Positions 1 through 8,245 are shown, counted from the first letter of the stretch. The stretch is DNA of 20,637 nt from Pseudomonadota bacterium (GCA_030612385.1 JAUWNZ010000001.1:1-20637), one strand, 5' to 3'. Translations and numbers: made by a program. Notes: generated by a model from the sequence alone, not told the origin.

Positions 1-132
1 AAAGGTCAGGATTAAAAGGTCAAAGTGGGTGGCATGGACAAACTTGTTTGTCCGTGAAAGGTCAAGATTAGAAAACGATTAACCCTGAACGGTGAACTCT
101 AAACCTGTGAACGCTTACAGAAAGGAAAGGAT
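1..132. repeat. Short direct and inverted repeats upstream of nrnA
   Basis: No gene is visible here. A 14-base word at 1-14 recurs at 57-70 with one mismatch (AAAGGTCAGGATTA and AAAGGTCAAGATTA). Between them is a perfect inverted repeat, GGACAAAC at 36-43 and GTTTGTCC at 46-53. At 80-115 there are degenerate GTGAAC/GAACGGTGAAC words of the same kind as those at 17096-17160. In many bacteria rbfA directly precedes nrnA, so this repeat block may separate the two here; that is inference because the upstream gene lies outside the window. Confidence 0.5.
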
Positions 133-1095
133 GTGCTTGACCGGATAGTTGGAATCATAGATTCCTGCGGGACTTTTCTTGTAACCTCGCATGTGCGGCT
201 TGATGGGGATGCCCTGGGATCAGAGCTGGCCATGTACCATTTTCTCCGTAATATTGGGAAAGAAGTTGTTGTATATAACCAGGATCAAACTCCTGAAAAA
301 TACGGATTTCTTCCCGGATCCGGAATTATTGTCAATACCCTTAACTCTTTTGAAGATTTTGATGCCGTATTTGTATTAGACTGTAGCGAGATCGGAAGGA
401 TTGGAAGTGAGGCTTCACGTGCAGATTCTATTAAGAGGATGATAAGCATAGACCATCATGTCTCGAATACCGGTTTTTGTGATATATCGCTCGTTGACCC
501 TGAGGCAAGTTCCACGGGTGAGATACTTTATCGGCTTTTCAGGAAAATGAACGCTGATCTGACTTCAGATATTGCAATTAACCTTTATACTGCCATACTA
601 ACGGATACTGGGGCGTTTTGCTACTCGAATACCGGCAAAGATACTTTTGCAATAGCAGGGGAACTGGTGGAAAGAGGCGCATCTCCTCAGCAGATAGCGG
701 AGAAGGTCTACGAGACAAACCCGGCAGCTAAAATTGAGCTCATGGCAAAAGTTCTCGGTACTCTTCGATTTGATTGGAAGGGAAGGATCGGTTCCATTAG
801 AGTTACGCGGCAGATGCTTGAAGATGTGGGGGCACTTCAGGAATATACTGATGGTTTTGTGGATTTTCCCCGTTCGATCGAAGGTGTAGAAGTCGCTGTG
901 CTTTATAGTGAAACGTCGGATAACAATTTTAAGGTAAGCCTGCGATCAAAAGGAAGAATTAATGTGGGACGAGTTGCCGAAGAATTTGGTGGCGGTGGAC
1001 ACTTTAGCGCAGCGGCTTGCAGCGTTGAAGGTGATATTGATATCGTTAAGAGTAAAATCGCAGCCTGCATTATGACCCAGCAATCCAGGATTTAG
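133..1095 (+). CDS. nrnA: DHH-family phosphoesterase, NrnA-like oligoribonuclease / pAp phosphatase
   Basis: This is a cytoplasmic DHH/DHHA1 phosphoesterase of 320 residues, the usual NrnA length. NrnA enzymes degrade 2-5 nt RNA fragments and dephosphorylate pAp with Mn2+. Visible metal-binding motifs are SHVRLDGDALGS (Asp24, Asp26; the commoner HxxPD has Leu for Pro), VLDC (Asp83) and the DHH box IDHH (Asp107-His108-His109). The C-terminal DHHA1 substrate-binding motif is EFGGGGHFSAAAC. The start is GTG at 133, preceded by AAAGGAAAGG; an ATG at 131 is out of frame. The stop lies 4 bases before truB, so the two are almost certainly co-transcribed, as in the common rbfA-nrnA-truB-rpsO-pnp arrangement. 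Family call is firm; the exact substrate is inferred from family and context. Confidence 0.93.
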   Translation: MLDRIVGIIDSCGTFLVTSHVRLDGDALGSELAMYHFLRNIGKEVVVYNQDQTPEKYGFLPGSGIIVNTLNSFEDFDAVFVLDCSEIGRIGSEASRADSIKRMISIDHHVSNTGFCDISLVDPEASSTGEILYRLFRKMNADLTSDIAINLYTAILTDTGAFCYSNTGKDTFAIAGELVERGASPQQIAEKVYETNPAAKIELMAKVLGTLRFDWKGRIGSIRVTRQMLEDVGALQEYTDGFVDFPRSIEGVEVAVLYSETSDNNFKVSLRSKGRINVGRVAEEFGGGGHFSAAACSVEGDIDIVKSKIAACIMTQQSRI

Positions 1096-1099
1096 GAAC

Positions 1100-2035
1100 A
1101 TGGTCAACGGAGTTATAATTATTGATAAGCCTTCCGGAAAGACATCTTACGATATTGTTGATGATGTCAAGAAGACACTTTGTGCGAGAAAAGCTGGTCA
1201 TACCGGCACTCTTGATCCGCTTGCCACCGGTGTGCTTCCAGTTTGTATCAATGAGGGCACAAAACTTGTCCGGTTTTTTTCAACGGACAGTAAAGAGTAT
1301 AAGGCTACAATGCTTATGGGAGTGGAGACTGACACCCTTGATATCGAGGGTAATTTAACCGCCCAAAAGAAACCTGATGTTGTAAGGGGTGACATAGAGG
1401 ATGTATTGAATAGCCTGGCAGGAGAAATAAAACAGATCCCTCCCCAGTACTCAGCCATAAAATTTAAAGGGAAACCTATGTATAAGTGGGCAAGAAAGGG
1501 GATTAATCTTGACCTCCCTCCAAGGATGGTTAAGGTACATCGAATTACTCTTGAAGATGTAAAATTGCCCTATGTAACCTTTTTCGTAGCATGTTCCAAA
1601 GGGACATATATAAGATCCCTCTGTGCCGATATAGGTGAAAAACTGGGGTGCGGGGCCTGCCTGGCAGGTTTGAGAAGGATAAGGAGCGGAGCGTTCGGTG
1701 AGAGATCTGCCCTGTCTCTTGAAGGTGTCCATGATCAGGAAAAAAAGGTGATTTTGAAAAAAAACATCATTTCAATGGTGGATGCATTGCCGGGATTTTC
1801 TACAATTCGTGTTAATCAAAAACTGGCAGACAGATTAAAGACTGGCTATCAACCTGTGATTGAGGATCTGGCAGGGAATAGTCTTTCTTCTCTTGTCGCT
1901 GGAGATATGGTAAAATTTGCTTCTCCCGGAGGTGACCTTGTGTCTTTGGCAAGAATGCTTTATTCATTTGACCAGATTTCCTCGCTGGATTCCGGGGAAC
2001 AGATAGCCAAGATTTTAAGGGTATTCAATTGTTGA
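1100..2035 (+). CDS. truB: tRNA pseudouridine(55) synthase TruB
   Basis: TruB isomerises U55 in the T-loop of tRNAs to pseudouridine. The 311-residue protein opens with the family signature GVIIIDKPSGKTS and carries the catalytic-Asp motif GHTGTLDPLATGVLP, with the nucleophile at Asp39. Further family motifs follow: YKATMLMGVETDTLDIEG, a QIPPQYSAIKFKGKPMYKWAR stretch and the CSKGTYIRSLCADIGEKLG block. The last 80 or so residues correspond to the PUA-like RNA-binding end. ATG at 1100 sits 4 bases after the nrnA stop, with the ribosome site inside the end of nrnA (TTTAGGAACA). It lies between nrnA and rpsO as in many bacterial genomes. Confidence 0.97.
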   Translation: MVNGVIIIDKPSGKTSYDIVDDVKKTLCARKAGHTGTLDPLATGVLPVCINEGTKLVRFFSTDSKEYKATMLMGVETDTLDIEGNLTAQKKPDVVRGDIEDVLNSLAGEIKQIPPQYSAIKFKGKPMYKWARKGINLDLPPRMVKVHRITLEDVKLPYVTFFVACSKGTYIRSLCADIGEKLGCGACLAGLRRIRSGAFGERSALSLEGVHDQEKKVILKKNIISMVDALPGFSTIRVNQKLADRLKTGYQPVIEDLAGNSLSSLVAGDMVKFASPGGDLVSLARMLYSFDQISSLDSGEQIAKILRVFNC

Positions 2036-2059
2036 TGGGGATTGGCATCCAAAATGATC

Positions 2060-2069
2060 AGAAGGAGGT
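2060..2069 (+). promoter_or_regulatory. Strong Shine-Dalgarno of rpsO
   Basis: AGAAGGAGGT, an essentially complete complement to the 3' end of 16S rRNA, lies 6 bases before the GTG at 2076. It fixes the rpsO start and marks it as a strongly translated ribosomal-protein gene. Confidence 0.8.
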
Positions 2070-2075
2070 AAAAAG

Positions 2076-2342
2076 GTGTTGGAAATAGAGAGGAAAAAAG
2101 AGATAATCGAAGATTTTCAAGTACATGAAAAGGATACAGGTTCCCCGGAAGTTCAGATTGCTCTTCTCAGTGCGAGAATAAAATACCTGACAGAACATTT
2201 TAAGGTTCACAAAAAAGACCATCATTCCCGAAGGGGTCTTTTAAAACTTGTGGGGCAGCGTCGGCGGATGCTTGATTATCTCAAGGCGAAGGACATTGGG
2301 AAATACAGAGAAGTTATAGGGCGTCTTGGGATAAGGAAGTAA
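2076..2342 (+). CDS. rpsO: 30S ribosomal protein S15
   Basis: S15 is a primary 16S rRNA-binding protein of the small subunit (central domain). The 88-residue product has the standard length and the conserved core: [20 protein letters not shown], then [19 protein letters not shown] and [13 protein letters not shown], ending in [12 protein letters not shown]. The start is GTG, set by the strong ribosome site just upstream. The gene lies 40 bases after truB and just before pnp, the same order as in E. coli and many other bacteria. Confidence 0.98.
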   Translation: MLEIERKKEIIEDFQVHEKDTGSPEVQIALLSARIKYLTEHFKVHKKDHHSRRGLLKLVGQRRRMLDYLKAKDIGKYREVIGRLGIRK

Positions 2343-2387
2343 GGTGAGTGACGACTGCTGATCAGGATCACCCAGGACTAACCAAGC

Positions 2388-2404
2388 CATCACCTCTGGT
2401 GATG
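2388..2404 (+). promoter_or_regulatory. Hairpin between rpsO and pnp (processing or attenuation site)
   Basis: CATCACC at 2388-2394, a TCT loop and GGTGATG at 2398-2404 form a perfect 7-bp stem, followed by the T-rich ATAATTTTATTTG. It lies in the pnp leader, 31 bases before the pnp ATG. In E. coli the rpsO-pnp gap holds a leaky terminator and RNase III sites through which PNPase controls its own mRNA. A similar role here is inference. The following T-tract is interrupted, so read-through is likely. Confidence 0.5.
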
Positions 2405-2434
2405 ATAATTTTATTTGCAGGAAAAAGGTGGAAA

Positions 2435-4552
2435 ATGAGCGAATTATTCAGCGCAGATTTTGCGGGGAGAGAGATATCTCTTAAAACGAATTATATGGCA
2501 GGTCAGGCGGATGGAGCCGTTCTTGTCACCTATGGCGATACCGTTGTTCTTGTAACGGCAGTATCACTGAAAACGAAAAGAGAGGGTCTTGACTTTCTGC
2601 CGTTGACTGTCGATTATCAGGAGATGACCTATGCGGCAGGGAAGTTTCCCGGCGGTTTTTTTAAGAGAGAAGGCCGGCCTAACGAGAAAGAGATATTAAC
2701 ATCCAGGATGATAGACAGATCCACACGCCCTCTTTTCCCCAATGGATATTTTTATGAGATCCAGATTGTGGCGACAGTGCTTTCGGTGGATGAAGAAAAT
2801 GATTCTGATGTTGTTGCAATGTTAGGCGCGTCTGCCGCCCTTCAGATATCGGATATCCCTTTCAGGGGACCGGTTGCCGGCGTGAGAATCGGTCGGTCGG
2901 GTGGAGAATTTATCTGTAATCCAACTGCGGAACAGCAAGAGGAGAGTGACCTGAATCTCTTCCTTGTAGGTCGAAAGGCAATTTCCAGCGCCGATGATAT
3001 AGAGTTTGGTGTTGATCTGGTGATGCTTGAAGGAGGCTCTCTTGAGGTTGAGGAAGACGTTATGGTTGATGCCATAAAATTCGGTCTGGAGTCGATGAGG
3101 CCGGTAATAGTGCTACAGGACCAGATGCGCCAGGCCATGGGGAAAGAAAAAAGAAGCATAGAACAGATTGAGGTTGATGATGACCTTTACCGGAGGGTAT
3201 CCGATGCATCCGTGGCCGGTCTGAAGGAGGTCTGGGCAACACCGAAAAAACAGGAAAGGCAGTCAAAGCTGCATGAGGTGAAAAAGTCTGTTGTAAAAGA
3301 GGTTGCTTCCGGCGATGCCGAGATTGGTTCAGTGGTGGAGAGTATTTTCGACAAGGTGGAAAAGGAAACACTCAGGGATATGACCTTGAATGAAAAGAGA
3401 AGAATAGACGGCAGAGCCAGCGTGGATATAAGGCCTATCACATCTGAAGCCGGCATTCTTCCAAGGACACATGGATCCGCTCTGTTTACCAGGGGGGAGA
3501 CACAGGCCCTTGCTGTTCTCACCCTCGGCACGTCCGCCGATGAGCAGAGAATGGATTATATAAGCGGGGAGGAGATGAGGTCATTCATCCTGCATTATAA
3601 TTTTCCGCCATATTCTGTAGGCGAGGCGAAGTTTTTAAGGGGACCAGGGAGAAGAGAGATAGGACATGGCGCTCTTGCAAGAAGAGCACTGCTCCCCGTC
3701 CTTCCCTCCCAGGAAGAGTTCCCTTACACTATCAGGATTGTTTCCGAGACATTATCCTCCAACGGTTCGTCATCCATGGCCGCGGTTTGCGGAGGGATTC
3801 TTTCCCTGATGGACGCCGGTGTTCCTGTGAAAGATGTTGTCGCCGGTATTGCCATGGGATTGATGAAGGAAGGTGAAGATGTTGTCATCCTTTCAGATAT
3901 CCTTGGAGATGAAGATCACGCCGGCGATATGGACTTTAAGGTATGCGGAACGGGAAAAGGTATCACTGCCCTGCAAATGGATATAAAGATAGACGGCATC
4001 ACGGAGGATATTCTGAGACGGGCGCTGTATCAGGCGAGGGATGGAAGGATTTTTATAATTGAAAAGATAAAGGAGACTCTTGATGTCCCAAGGGAGGATA
4101 TCTCGCCTTATGCCCCGAGAATAACCACTATGAAGGTCAAGCGGGCCAGGATTAAAGATGTTATCGGCACCGGCGGCAAGAATATCAGGAATATCGTAAG
4201 TGAAACAGGCGTCGCTATTAATGTGGAGGACGATGGGACGGTGACCATTGCCTCGAATGATTCAGAAGCGGCGGAAAAAGCCGTTGAGATGGTCAGACTG
4301 CTTACCGAAGAGGCTGAGGTGGGAAAGATTTATATTGGCAAGGTCAGAAAGGTCGTTGATTTTGGGGCCTTTGTAGAGATATTGCCCGGCACGGACGGGC
4401 TGGTTCACATATCTGAGCTTGAAAAGGGAAGGGTTAACAAGGTAACCGATGTTCTTAACGAAGGCGACGAGGTGCCGGTTAAGGTTATCGAGATTGACAG
4501 GCAGGGGAAAATAAGGTTGAGCAGAAAGGAAGCGCTTGCCGATAATGTATAA
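2435..4552 (+). CDS. pnp: Polyribonucleotide nucleotidyltransferase (PNPase)
   Basis: PNPase degrades RNA 3' to 5' by phosphorolysis and is a core subunit of RNA-decay complexes. The 705-residue protein has two RNase PH cores (first with FPGGFFKREGRPNEKEILTSR and RSTRPLFP; second with RTHGSALFTRGETQALAV and SSNGSSSMAAVCGG). A KH domain lies near residues 565-620 (GTGGKNIRNI) and an S1 domain near 628-700 (VGKIYIGKVRKVVDFGAFVE, GTDGLVHISEL). The frame is open back to a GTG at 2348, but those 29 extra residues are unlike PNPase and would span the leader hairpin; ATG 2435, after GAAAAAGGTGG, begins the conserved MSELFSADFAGREISL. It follows rpsO, and its last 8 bases overlap the next gene. Confidence 0.97.
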   Translation: MSELFSADFAGREISLKTNYMAGQADGAVLVTYGDTVVLVTAVSLKTKREGLDFLPLTVDYQEMTYAAGKFPGGFFKREGRPNEKEILTSRMIDRSTRPLFPNGYFYEIQIVATVLSVDEENDSDVVAMLGASAALQISDIPFRGPVAGVRIGRSGGEFICNPTAEQQEESDLNLFLVGRKAISSADDIEFGVDLVMLEGGSLEVEEDVMVDAIKFGLESMRPVIVLQDQMRQAMGKEKRSIEQIEVDDDLYRRVSDASVAGLKEVWATPKKQERQSKLHEVKKSVVKEVASGDAEIGSVVESIFDKVEKETLRDMTLNEKRRIDGRASVDIRPITSEAGILPRTHGSALFTRGETQALAVLTLGTSADEQRMDYISGEEMRSFILHYNFPPYSVGEAKFLRGPGRREIGHGALARRALLPVLPSQEEFPYTIRIVSETLSSNGSSSMAAVCGGILSLMDAGVPVKDVVAGIAMGLMKEGEDVVILSDILGDEDHAGDMDFKVCGTGKGITALQMDIKIDGITEDILRRALYQARDGRIFIIEKIKETLDVPREDISPYAPRITTMKVKRARIKDVIGTGGKNIRNIVSETGVAINVEDDGTVTIASNDSEAAEKAVEMVRLLTEEAEVGKIYIGKVRKVVDFGAFVEILPGTDGLVHISELEKGRVNKVTDVLNEGDEVPVKVIEIDRQGKIRLSRKEALADNV

Positions 4553-5798
4553 TAAGACCGTTCTAGATAACGGTATAAGAATCATCTCCGAGGAGATCAA
4601 CCATGTGAGATCTGTTTCGATAGGGGTTTGGGTTGAGTGCGGTTCCAGTGATGAACACAATGCCATAAACGGTATAGCTCACTTTATAGAGCACATGATC
4701 TTCAAGGGGACAAAAAACAGATCCGCATTTGATATAGCATTCCAGATCGATTCTGTCGGCGGCCTGATGAATGCCTTCACCGGCAAGGAGTTGACCGCTT
4801 TTTATGTTAAGATACCTGATTACCATTTTTCCATGGCAATTGACCTTCTTGGCGATATATTGAGAAATTCGCTCTTTGATCCTGCGGAGATAGAGAGAGA
4901 ACAATCGGTGGTTCTTCAAGAAATTCATATGGTGGAAGAGACACCGGATGAATATATTCATGATTTTTTCGATAAAACCCTCTGGGATGGTCACCCCCTC
5001 GGACTCCCCGTCTTAGGAACTAAGGAAACCGTCGCTAATTTTGAAAGGAAGACCATTGTTGATTTCTTCGCAAAAAAGTACAGAGGGAAAAATGTGGTAT
5101 TGACTGCCGCGGGCAATCTGAAACATGATAATCTCGTTGCTCTTGTTCGTAGTGCCTTTGGTTCATTAGGGGGAAAATCCGTGAAAGAAGAATCGATGAA
5201 GGCCAGTGTTTCCTCGAAGGTTGCGGTAGTCGAAAAAGATCTGGAACAGGAACATATCATTATCGGCGCCGCCGCCCCCTCTTCCACGAGCCATTTGCGA
5301 TATCCTGCTCTATTGATGAATGTTGTCCTCGGGGGGAGCGCCAGTTCGAGACTTTTTCAGGAGATAAGAGAGAAAAGGGGACTTGCTTACTCCATACGTT
5401 CTTATCACTCCCCATACAGGGAAGAAGGCATGCTTGGCATTTACGCAGGGACCAGCGATGAAAAGGCCGGGGATGTTATAGTTCTGATACTTAAAGAATT
5501 AGATAGATTAAAGAGTGATCTTGTGACGGAAAAAGAGCTCTGCTCGGCGAGGGAACTGATCAAGGGCCATATGTTGCTGAGCCTGGAAAGCACAGATAAC
5601 CGTATGACGAGGCTTGCCAGAAACGAGATTTTTTTTGGACGTGACATCCCAATGGAGGAGGTTGTTGCGAATATTGAAGATGTCGGCAGAGAAGATATCA
5701 GGACACTGGCCAATGATGTCTTTAGAACAGATATCCTTTCTTTGGCGGCCTTGGGAAGAGTTTCAGAGAAGGACATTACGTCAGGGCTCAGAGGATAG
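4545..5798 (+). CDS. M16-family zinc peptidase (processing-peptidase-like)
   Basis: This 417-residue protein is a single-unit M16 metallopeptidase of the YmxG/mitochondrial processing peptidase beta type. The inverted zinc motif HFIEH (His46, Glu49, His50) is intact and the third ligand, Glu126 in LQEIHMVEE, is about 76 residues downstream as the family requires, so it should be active rather than a partner subunit. The C-terminal half holds the second M16 domain with the VLGGSASSRLFQEIREKRGLAYSIRSY block. I chose ATG 4545 over an upstream TTG (4536); it overlaps pnp by 8 bases, which implies translational coupling. pnp-M16 peptidase-dut neighbourhoods recur in bacteria. No signal peptide is seen, so it is probably cytoplasmic. 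Its substrate is unknown. Confidence 0.9.
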   Translation: MYNKTVLDNGIRIISEEINHVRSVSIGVWVECGSSDEHNAINGIAHFIEHMIFKGTKNRSAFDIAFQIDSVGGLMNAFTGKELTAFYVKIPDYHFSMAIDLLGDILRNSLFDPAEIEREQSVVLQEIHMVEETPDEYIHDFFDKTLWDGHPLGLPVLGTKETVANFERKTIVDFFAKKYRGKNVVLTAAGNLKHDNLVALVRSAFGSLGGKSVKEESMKASVSSKVAVVEKDLEQEHIIIGAAAPSSTSHLRYPALLMNVVLGGSASSRLFQEIREKRGLAYSIRSYHSPYREEGMLGIYAGTSDEKAGDVIVLILKELDRLKSDLVTEKELCSARELIKGHMLLSLESTDNRMTRLARNEIFFGRDIPMEEVVANIEDVGREDIRTLANDVFRTDILSLAALGRVSEKDITSGLRG

Positions 5799-5807
5799 AG
5801 GGGAAAA

Positions 5808-5987
5808 TGAACATCGAACATCGAACGTCCAACATCGAATTTTGAATGAGAAAAGATGGGGAGACAGAAACATCTGTTGAATGTTCGGTATTCAAACATC
5901 GTTAAATAGCCGAGTGGTCGAGTTGGAAAAAATTGAGGAGCAGAGCGACATCATTATTCGACGTTCAATGTTCGATGTTGGACGTTT
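5808..5987. repeat. Inverted-repeat element built of AACATCGAA/GAACGTC words
   Basis: The gap between the M16 peptidase and dut holds two inverted arms. The left arm (5808-5849) is a run of AACATCGAA/AACGTCCAAC words. The right arm (5956-5987) is its reverse complement; 5824-5839 matches 5971-5986 perfectly over 16 bases (AACGTCCAACATCGAA), with weaker matching beyond. A smaller hairpin, TTGAAT at 5877-5882 and ATTCAA at 5890-5895, lies inside. No ORF is plausible in the element. From memory, GAACGTC-type words of this sort are frequent intergenic repeats in environmental deltaproteobacterial and planctomycete genomes. The transcript could fold across the gap. Confidence 0.65.
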
Positions 5988-6021
5988 ATCCTTTTAATAC
6001 GTTTTTGTAGGGACTACCATC

Positions 6022-6468
6022 GTGGAGAAGATAAGAGTGCCCATTGAGAGATTGGATGGTAATGAAGATATTCCACTGCCCAGCTATATGACCGGGGGTT
6101 CGGCGGGGATGGATATCTTTGCCGCAGTGGGGAAAGAGGAGATTATCCATCCGGGAGAGAGAATGAATATTCCTACCGGCTTCGCAGTTGCGTTGTCGGC
6201 GGGGTACGAGGCGCAGATCAGGCCCCGGAGCGGACTTGCTATTAAAAACGGAGTTACATTGATAAATTCTCCTGGTACGATAGATGCGGATTACCGGGGT
6301 GAGATTGGCGTGGTTATGATTAATCATGGCAAAGAGCCCTTTATCGTGCGAAGGGGTGATCGTATTGCGCAGATGGTCATCAACAGGGTGTGCATGGTGA
6401 TCTGGGATTCGAGTGAACATTTGGATCAGACCTCAAGGGGCAATGGTGGATTTGGTCATACCGGGTGA
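6022..6468 (+). CDS. dut: dUTP diphosphatase
   Basis: The trimeric dUTPase hydrolyses dUTP to dUMP and PPi, keeping uracil out of DNA and feeding thymidylate synthesis. All five family motifs are visible in order in the 148 residues: GSAGMDIFA, PRSGLAIKNGV, GTIDADYRGEIGVVMIN (with the catalytic Asp), RGDRIAQMVI and the C-terminal Gly-rich lid RGNGGFGHTG. The start is GTG at 6022, preceded by TAGGGAC. The repeat element upstream probably separates it from the pnp operon. The DUF39 gene begins 6 bases after its stop, so those two are likely co-transcribed. Confidence 0.97.
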   Translation: MEKIRVPIERLDGNEDIPLPSYMTGGSAGMDIFAAVGKEEIIHPGERMNIPTGFAVALSAGYEAQIRPRSGLAIKNGVTLINSPGTIDADYRGEIGVVMINHGKEPFIVRRGDRIAQMVINRVCMVIWDSSEHLDQTSRGNGGFGHTG

Positions 6469-6474
6469 GTATTG

Positions 6475-7656
6475 ATGAAGAAATATAAGGTCAGTAAAAC
6501 TTATAAGGAGATAAATGAAAAGATAAAAGCGGGTAAGGCCGTTGTGGTTACGGCCGAAGAGATCATAGATATTGTTGAAAGGGTCGGTGAGGTGGAGGCG
6601 GCAAGAAAGGTAGATGTTGTGACTACCGGAACCTTCAGCCCCATGTGCTCATCGGGCGCTTTTCTTAACTTTGGGCATACATCCCCTAAAATAAGGGCTT
6701 CAAAGGTATGGCTCAATGATGTGCCGGCTTATGGAGGCATTGCCGCTGTGGATTGTTATATAGGCGCGACAGAGGTGGCGGAAGATGATCCACTCAACAG
6801 CGTTTATCCTGGTGAATTTAATTATGGCGGCGGGCATATTATTGAGGATCTGGTGGCGGGCAAGGTGATAAGGCTGCGTCTGGAGGGTTATGGGACAGAT
6901 TGTTATCCAGCCCGCAGGCATGAGAAAAATATAACCATTAATGACTTGAGCGACGCAATTCTCTTCAACCCCAGGAACGCATATCAGAACTATAATTGTG
7001 CTGTAAACATGTCTGACAAAACTATCTACACTTATATGGGTGTGTTGAGACCCTGCATGGCCAATGCTAACTATGCTACTGCCGGCCAGTTAAGCCCACT
7101 TTTTAACGATCCCTTCTATAAGACTATCGGCATAGGAACAAGAATATTCTTAGGGGGAGCTCAGGGCTATGTGGCCTGGCATGGGACCCAGCATAATCCT
7201 GATGTTCCAAGAGGTAAAAACGGGGTTCCCAAAAAGGGAGCGGCAACTCTTGCAACCATTGGAAACTTAAAGCAGATGAGTCCCAAATGGCTTGTCGGGG
7301 CAAGTATTCTCGGTTATGGAGTTTCCCTTTATGTAGGCATAGGCATTCCGATTCCCATACTCAACGAGGGAATGGCGCATTACACCGCAGTCAAGAATGA
7401 GGACATTTATACACAGGTGTGCGACTACGGCATGGATTATCCAAACAATGAAAGTAGAAGCCTCGGTGAGGTAAGTTACAAAGAACTGATGAGCGGTTCG
7501 ATAGAGATAGAGGGGAAGAAGGTGGTTACTGCTCCTCTGTCAAGTTATTATAAGGCAAGAGAAATCGCCAACATTCTAAGTGAGTGGATAAAGAGAGGAG
7601 AGTTTCTCTTAGGCGAGCCACAGCAGACACTTCCGTCGAGCTGTAACAGATGTTAA
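6475..7656 (+). CDS. DUF39 / HcyBio-family homocysteine biosynthesis protein
   Basis: The 393-residue product matches the DUF39 (HcyBio) family, which in methanogens and other anaerobes takes part in making homocysteine from aspartate semialdehyde and a sulfur donor, bypassing O-acyl-homoserine. Recognisable blocks are VVTTGTFSPMCSSGAFLNFG, KVWLNDVPAYGGIAAVDCY and DPLNSVYPGEFNYGGGHIIEDL. Candidate reactive cysteines are Cys58, Cys94 and Cys143; the C-terminus ends in SSCNRC. ATG 6475 is preferred to the TTG just before it. The methanogen enzyme has C-terminal CBS domains and an adjacent NIL-ferredoxin partner; neither is seen here, so the partner, if used, is elsewhere. The link with dut is positional only. 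Confidence 0.85.
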   Translation: MKKYKVSKTYKEINEKIKAGKAVVVTAEEIIDIVERVGEVEAARKVDVVTTGTFSPMCSSGAFLNFGHTSPKIRASKVWLNDVPAYGGIAAVDCYIGATEVAEDDPLNSVYPGEFNYGGGHIIEDLVAGKVIRLRLEGYGTDCYPARRHEKNITINDLSDAILFNPRNAYQNYNCAVNMSDKTIYTYMGVLRPCMANANYATAGQLSPLFNDPFYKTIGIGTRIFLGGAQGYVAWHGTQHNPDVPRGKNGVPKKGAATLATIGNLKQMSPKWLVGASILGYGVSLYVGIGIPIPILNEGMAHYTAVKNEDIYTQVCDYGMDYPNNESRSLGEVSYKELMSGSIEIEGKKVVTAPLSSYYKAREIANILSEWIKRGEFLLGEPQQTLPSSCNRC

Positions 7657-7733
7657 AAACTATTTTTATACCGGCTCCAAAGTACAATAATAAATGAACG
7701 GTCAAATTTTCAAAGAAGTAAAATTCATAACAG

Positions 7734-7900
7734 GTTGCGCATTCATTCTTGTTTTAATAGACAGGCGAGAACGCCTGTCCTACTAACCTGCGTGGTGGGT
7801 GGGATGCCTGCCATGCCCTTTATAGTAGGTCGGGTGTCTCGTCCGACAGAGCTGCCCTTTGTTTGAAGGCTATTTCGTCTTATCATACGATGTATGCACT
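7734..7900. repeat. Dispersed palindromic repeat, copy 1
   Basis: The 322-base gap after the DUF39 gene holds a repeat-like element. A perfect 8-bp hairpin (GACAGGCG 7760-7767, loop AGAA, CGCCTGTC 7772-7779) runs into CCTACTA (7779-7785), which is inverted as TAGTAGG (7823-7829). The right end (7829-7848) is an imperfect inverted copy of the left end, so about 7760-7848 is one long imperfect palindrome. The flanks (GGTTGC and TTTTAAT on the left, GACAGAG and TTTGAA...TTCGT on the right) recur at 13455-13563. A further hairpin, CATAC GAT GTATG, lies near 7886-7898. The rest of the gap is AT-rich and shows no gene. Confidence 0.65.
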
Positions 7901-7978
7901 TTTTTGTTGAATAATTAGAATATCTCGTGATAGGACTAATCAAATTTAATTTATTCTGTTAGAATAGTGTAGTTTGGA

Positions 7979-8245
7979 ATGAAAATTGGCAGGTATTTGG
8001 TGGTTTTTCTTTTGCTCATGGGTCTTTTGATCGGCTTTGGTGATAAAGGTCTTGTGGATAATTACCGGCTGAAGGAGAATCTGATGGCGCTGAGGAGTGT
8101 GAATCAACAGGTGATTTATAAAAATAAAGACCTGAAGAAAAAAATATTGTTGCTTAGAAGCAATTTGCAGTATATAGAAAAGACGGCAAGGAGTGGCCTC
8201 GGGATGGTAAAGAAGGGGGACATTATTTACCGGTTTGATAAGTGA
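7979..8245 (+). CDS. ftsB: FtsB/DivIC-like septum formation initiator protein
   Basis: FtsB is a small bitopic membrane protein that links FtsQ and FtsL in the divisome. The 88 residues show the family layout: a short N-terminus, one membrane helix at about residues 6-21 (YLVVFLLLMGLLIGFG), a periplasmic coiled coil with Leu/Lys heptads (about 30-68), and the typical C-terminal YIEKTARSGLGMVKKGDIIYRF block. The ATG at 7979 has only a weak ribosome site (TTTGGA close to the start). A TAGAAT that could serve as a -10 lies at 7960-7965, without a good -35. Placing it before a pil operon does not prove functional linkage. DivIC or another FtsB-like paralogue is an alternative name. Confidence 0.85.
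   Translation: MKIGRYLVVFLLLMGLLIGFGDKGLVDNYRLKENLMALRSVNQQVIYKNKDLKKKILLLRSNLQYIEKTARSGLGMVKKGDIIYRFDK

Noticed and set aside
5910..5940. A GCCGAGTGGTCGAG word that resembles a tRNA-Leu/Ser D-arm
   Set aside because: No acceptor stem, anticodon arm or T-arm can be built around it.
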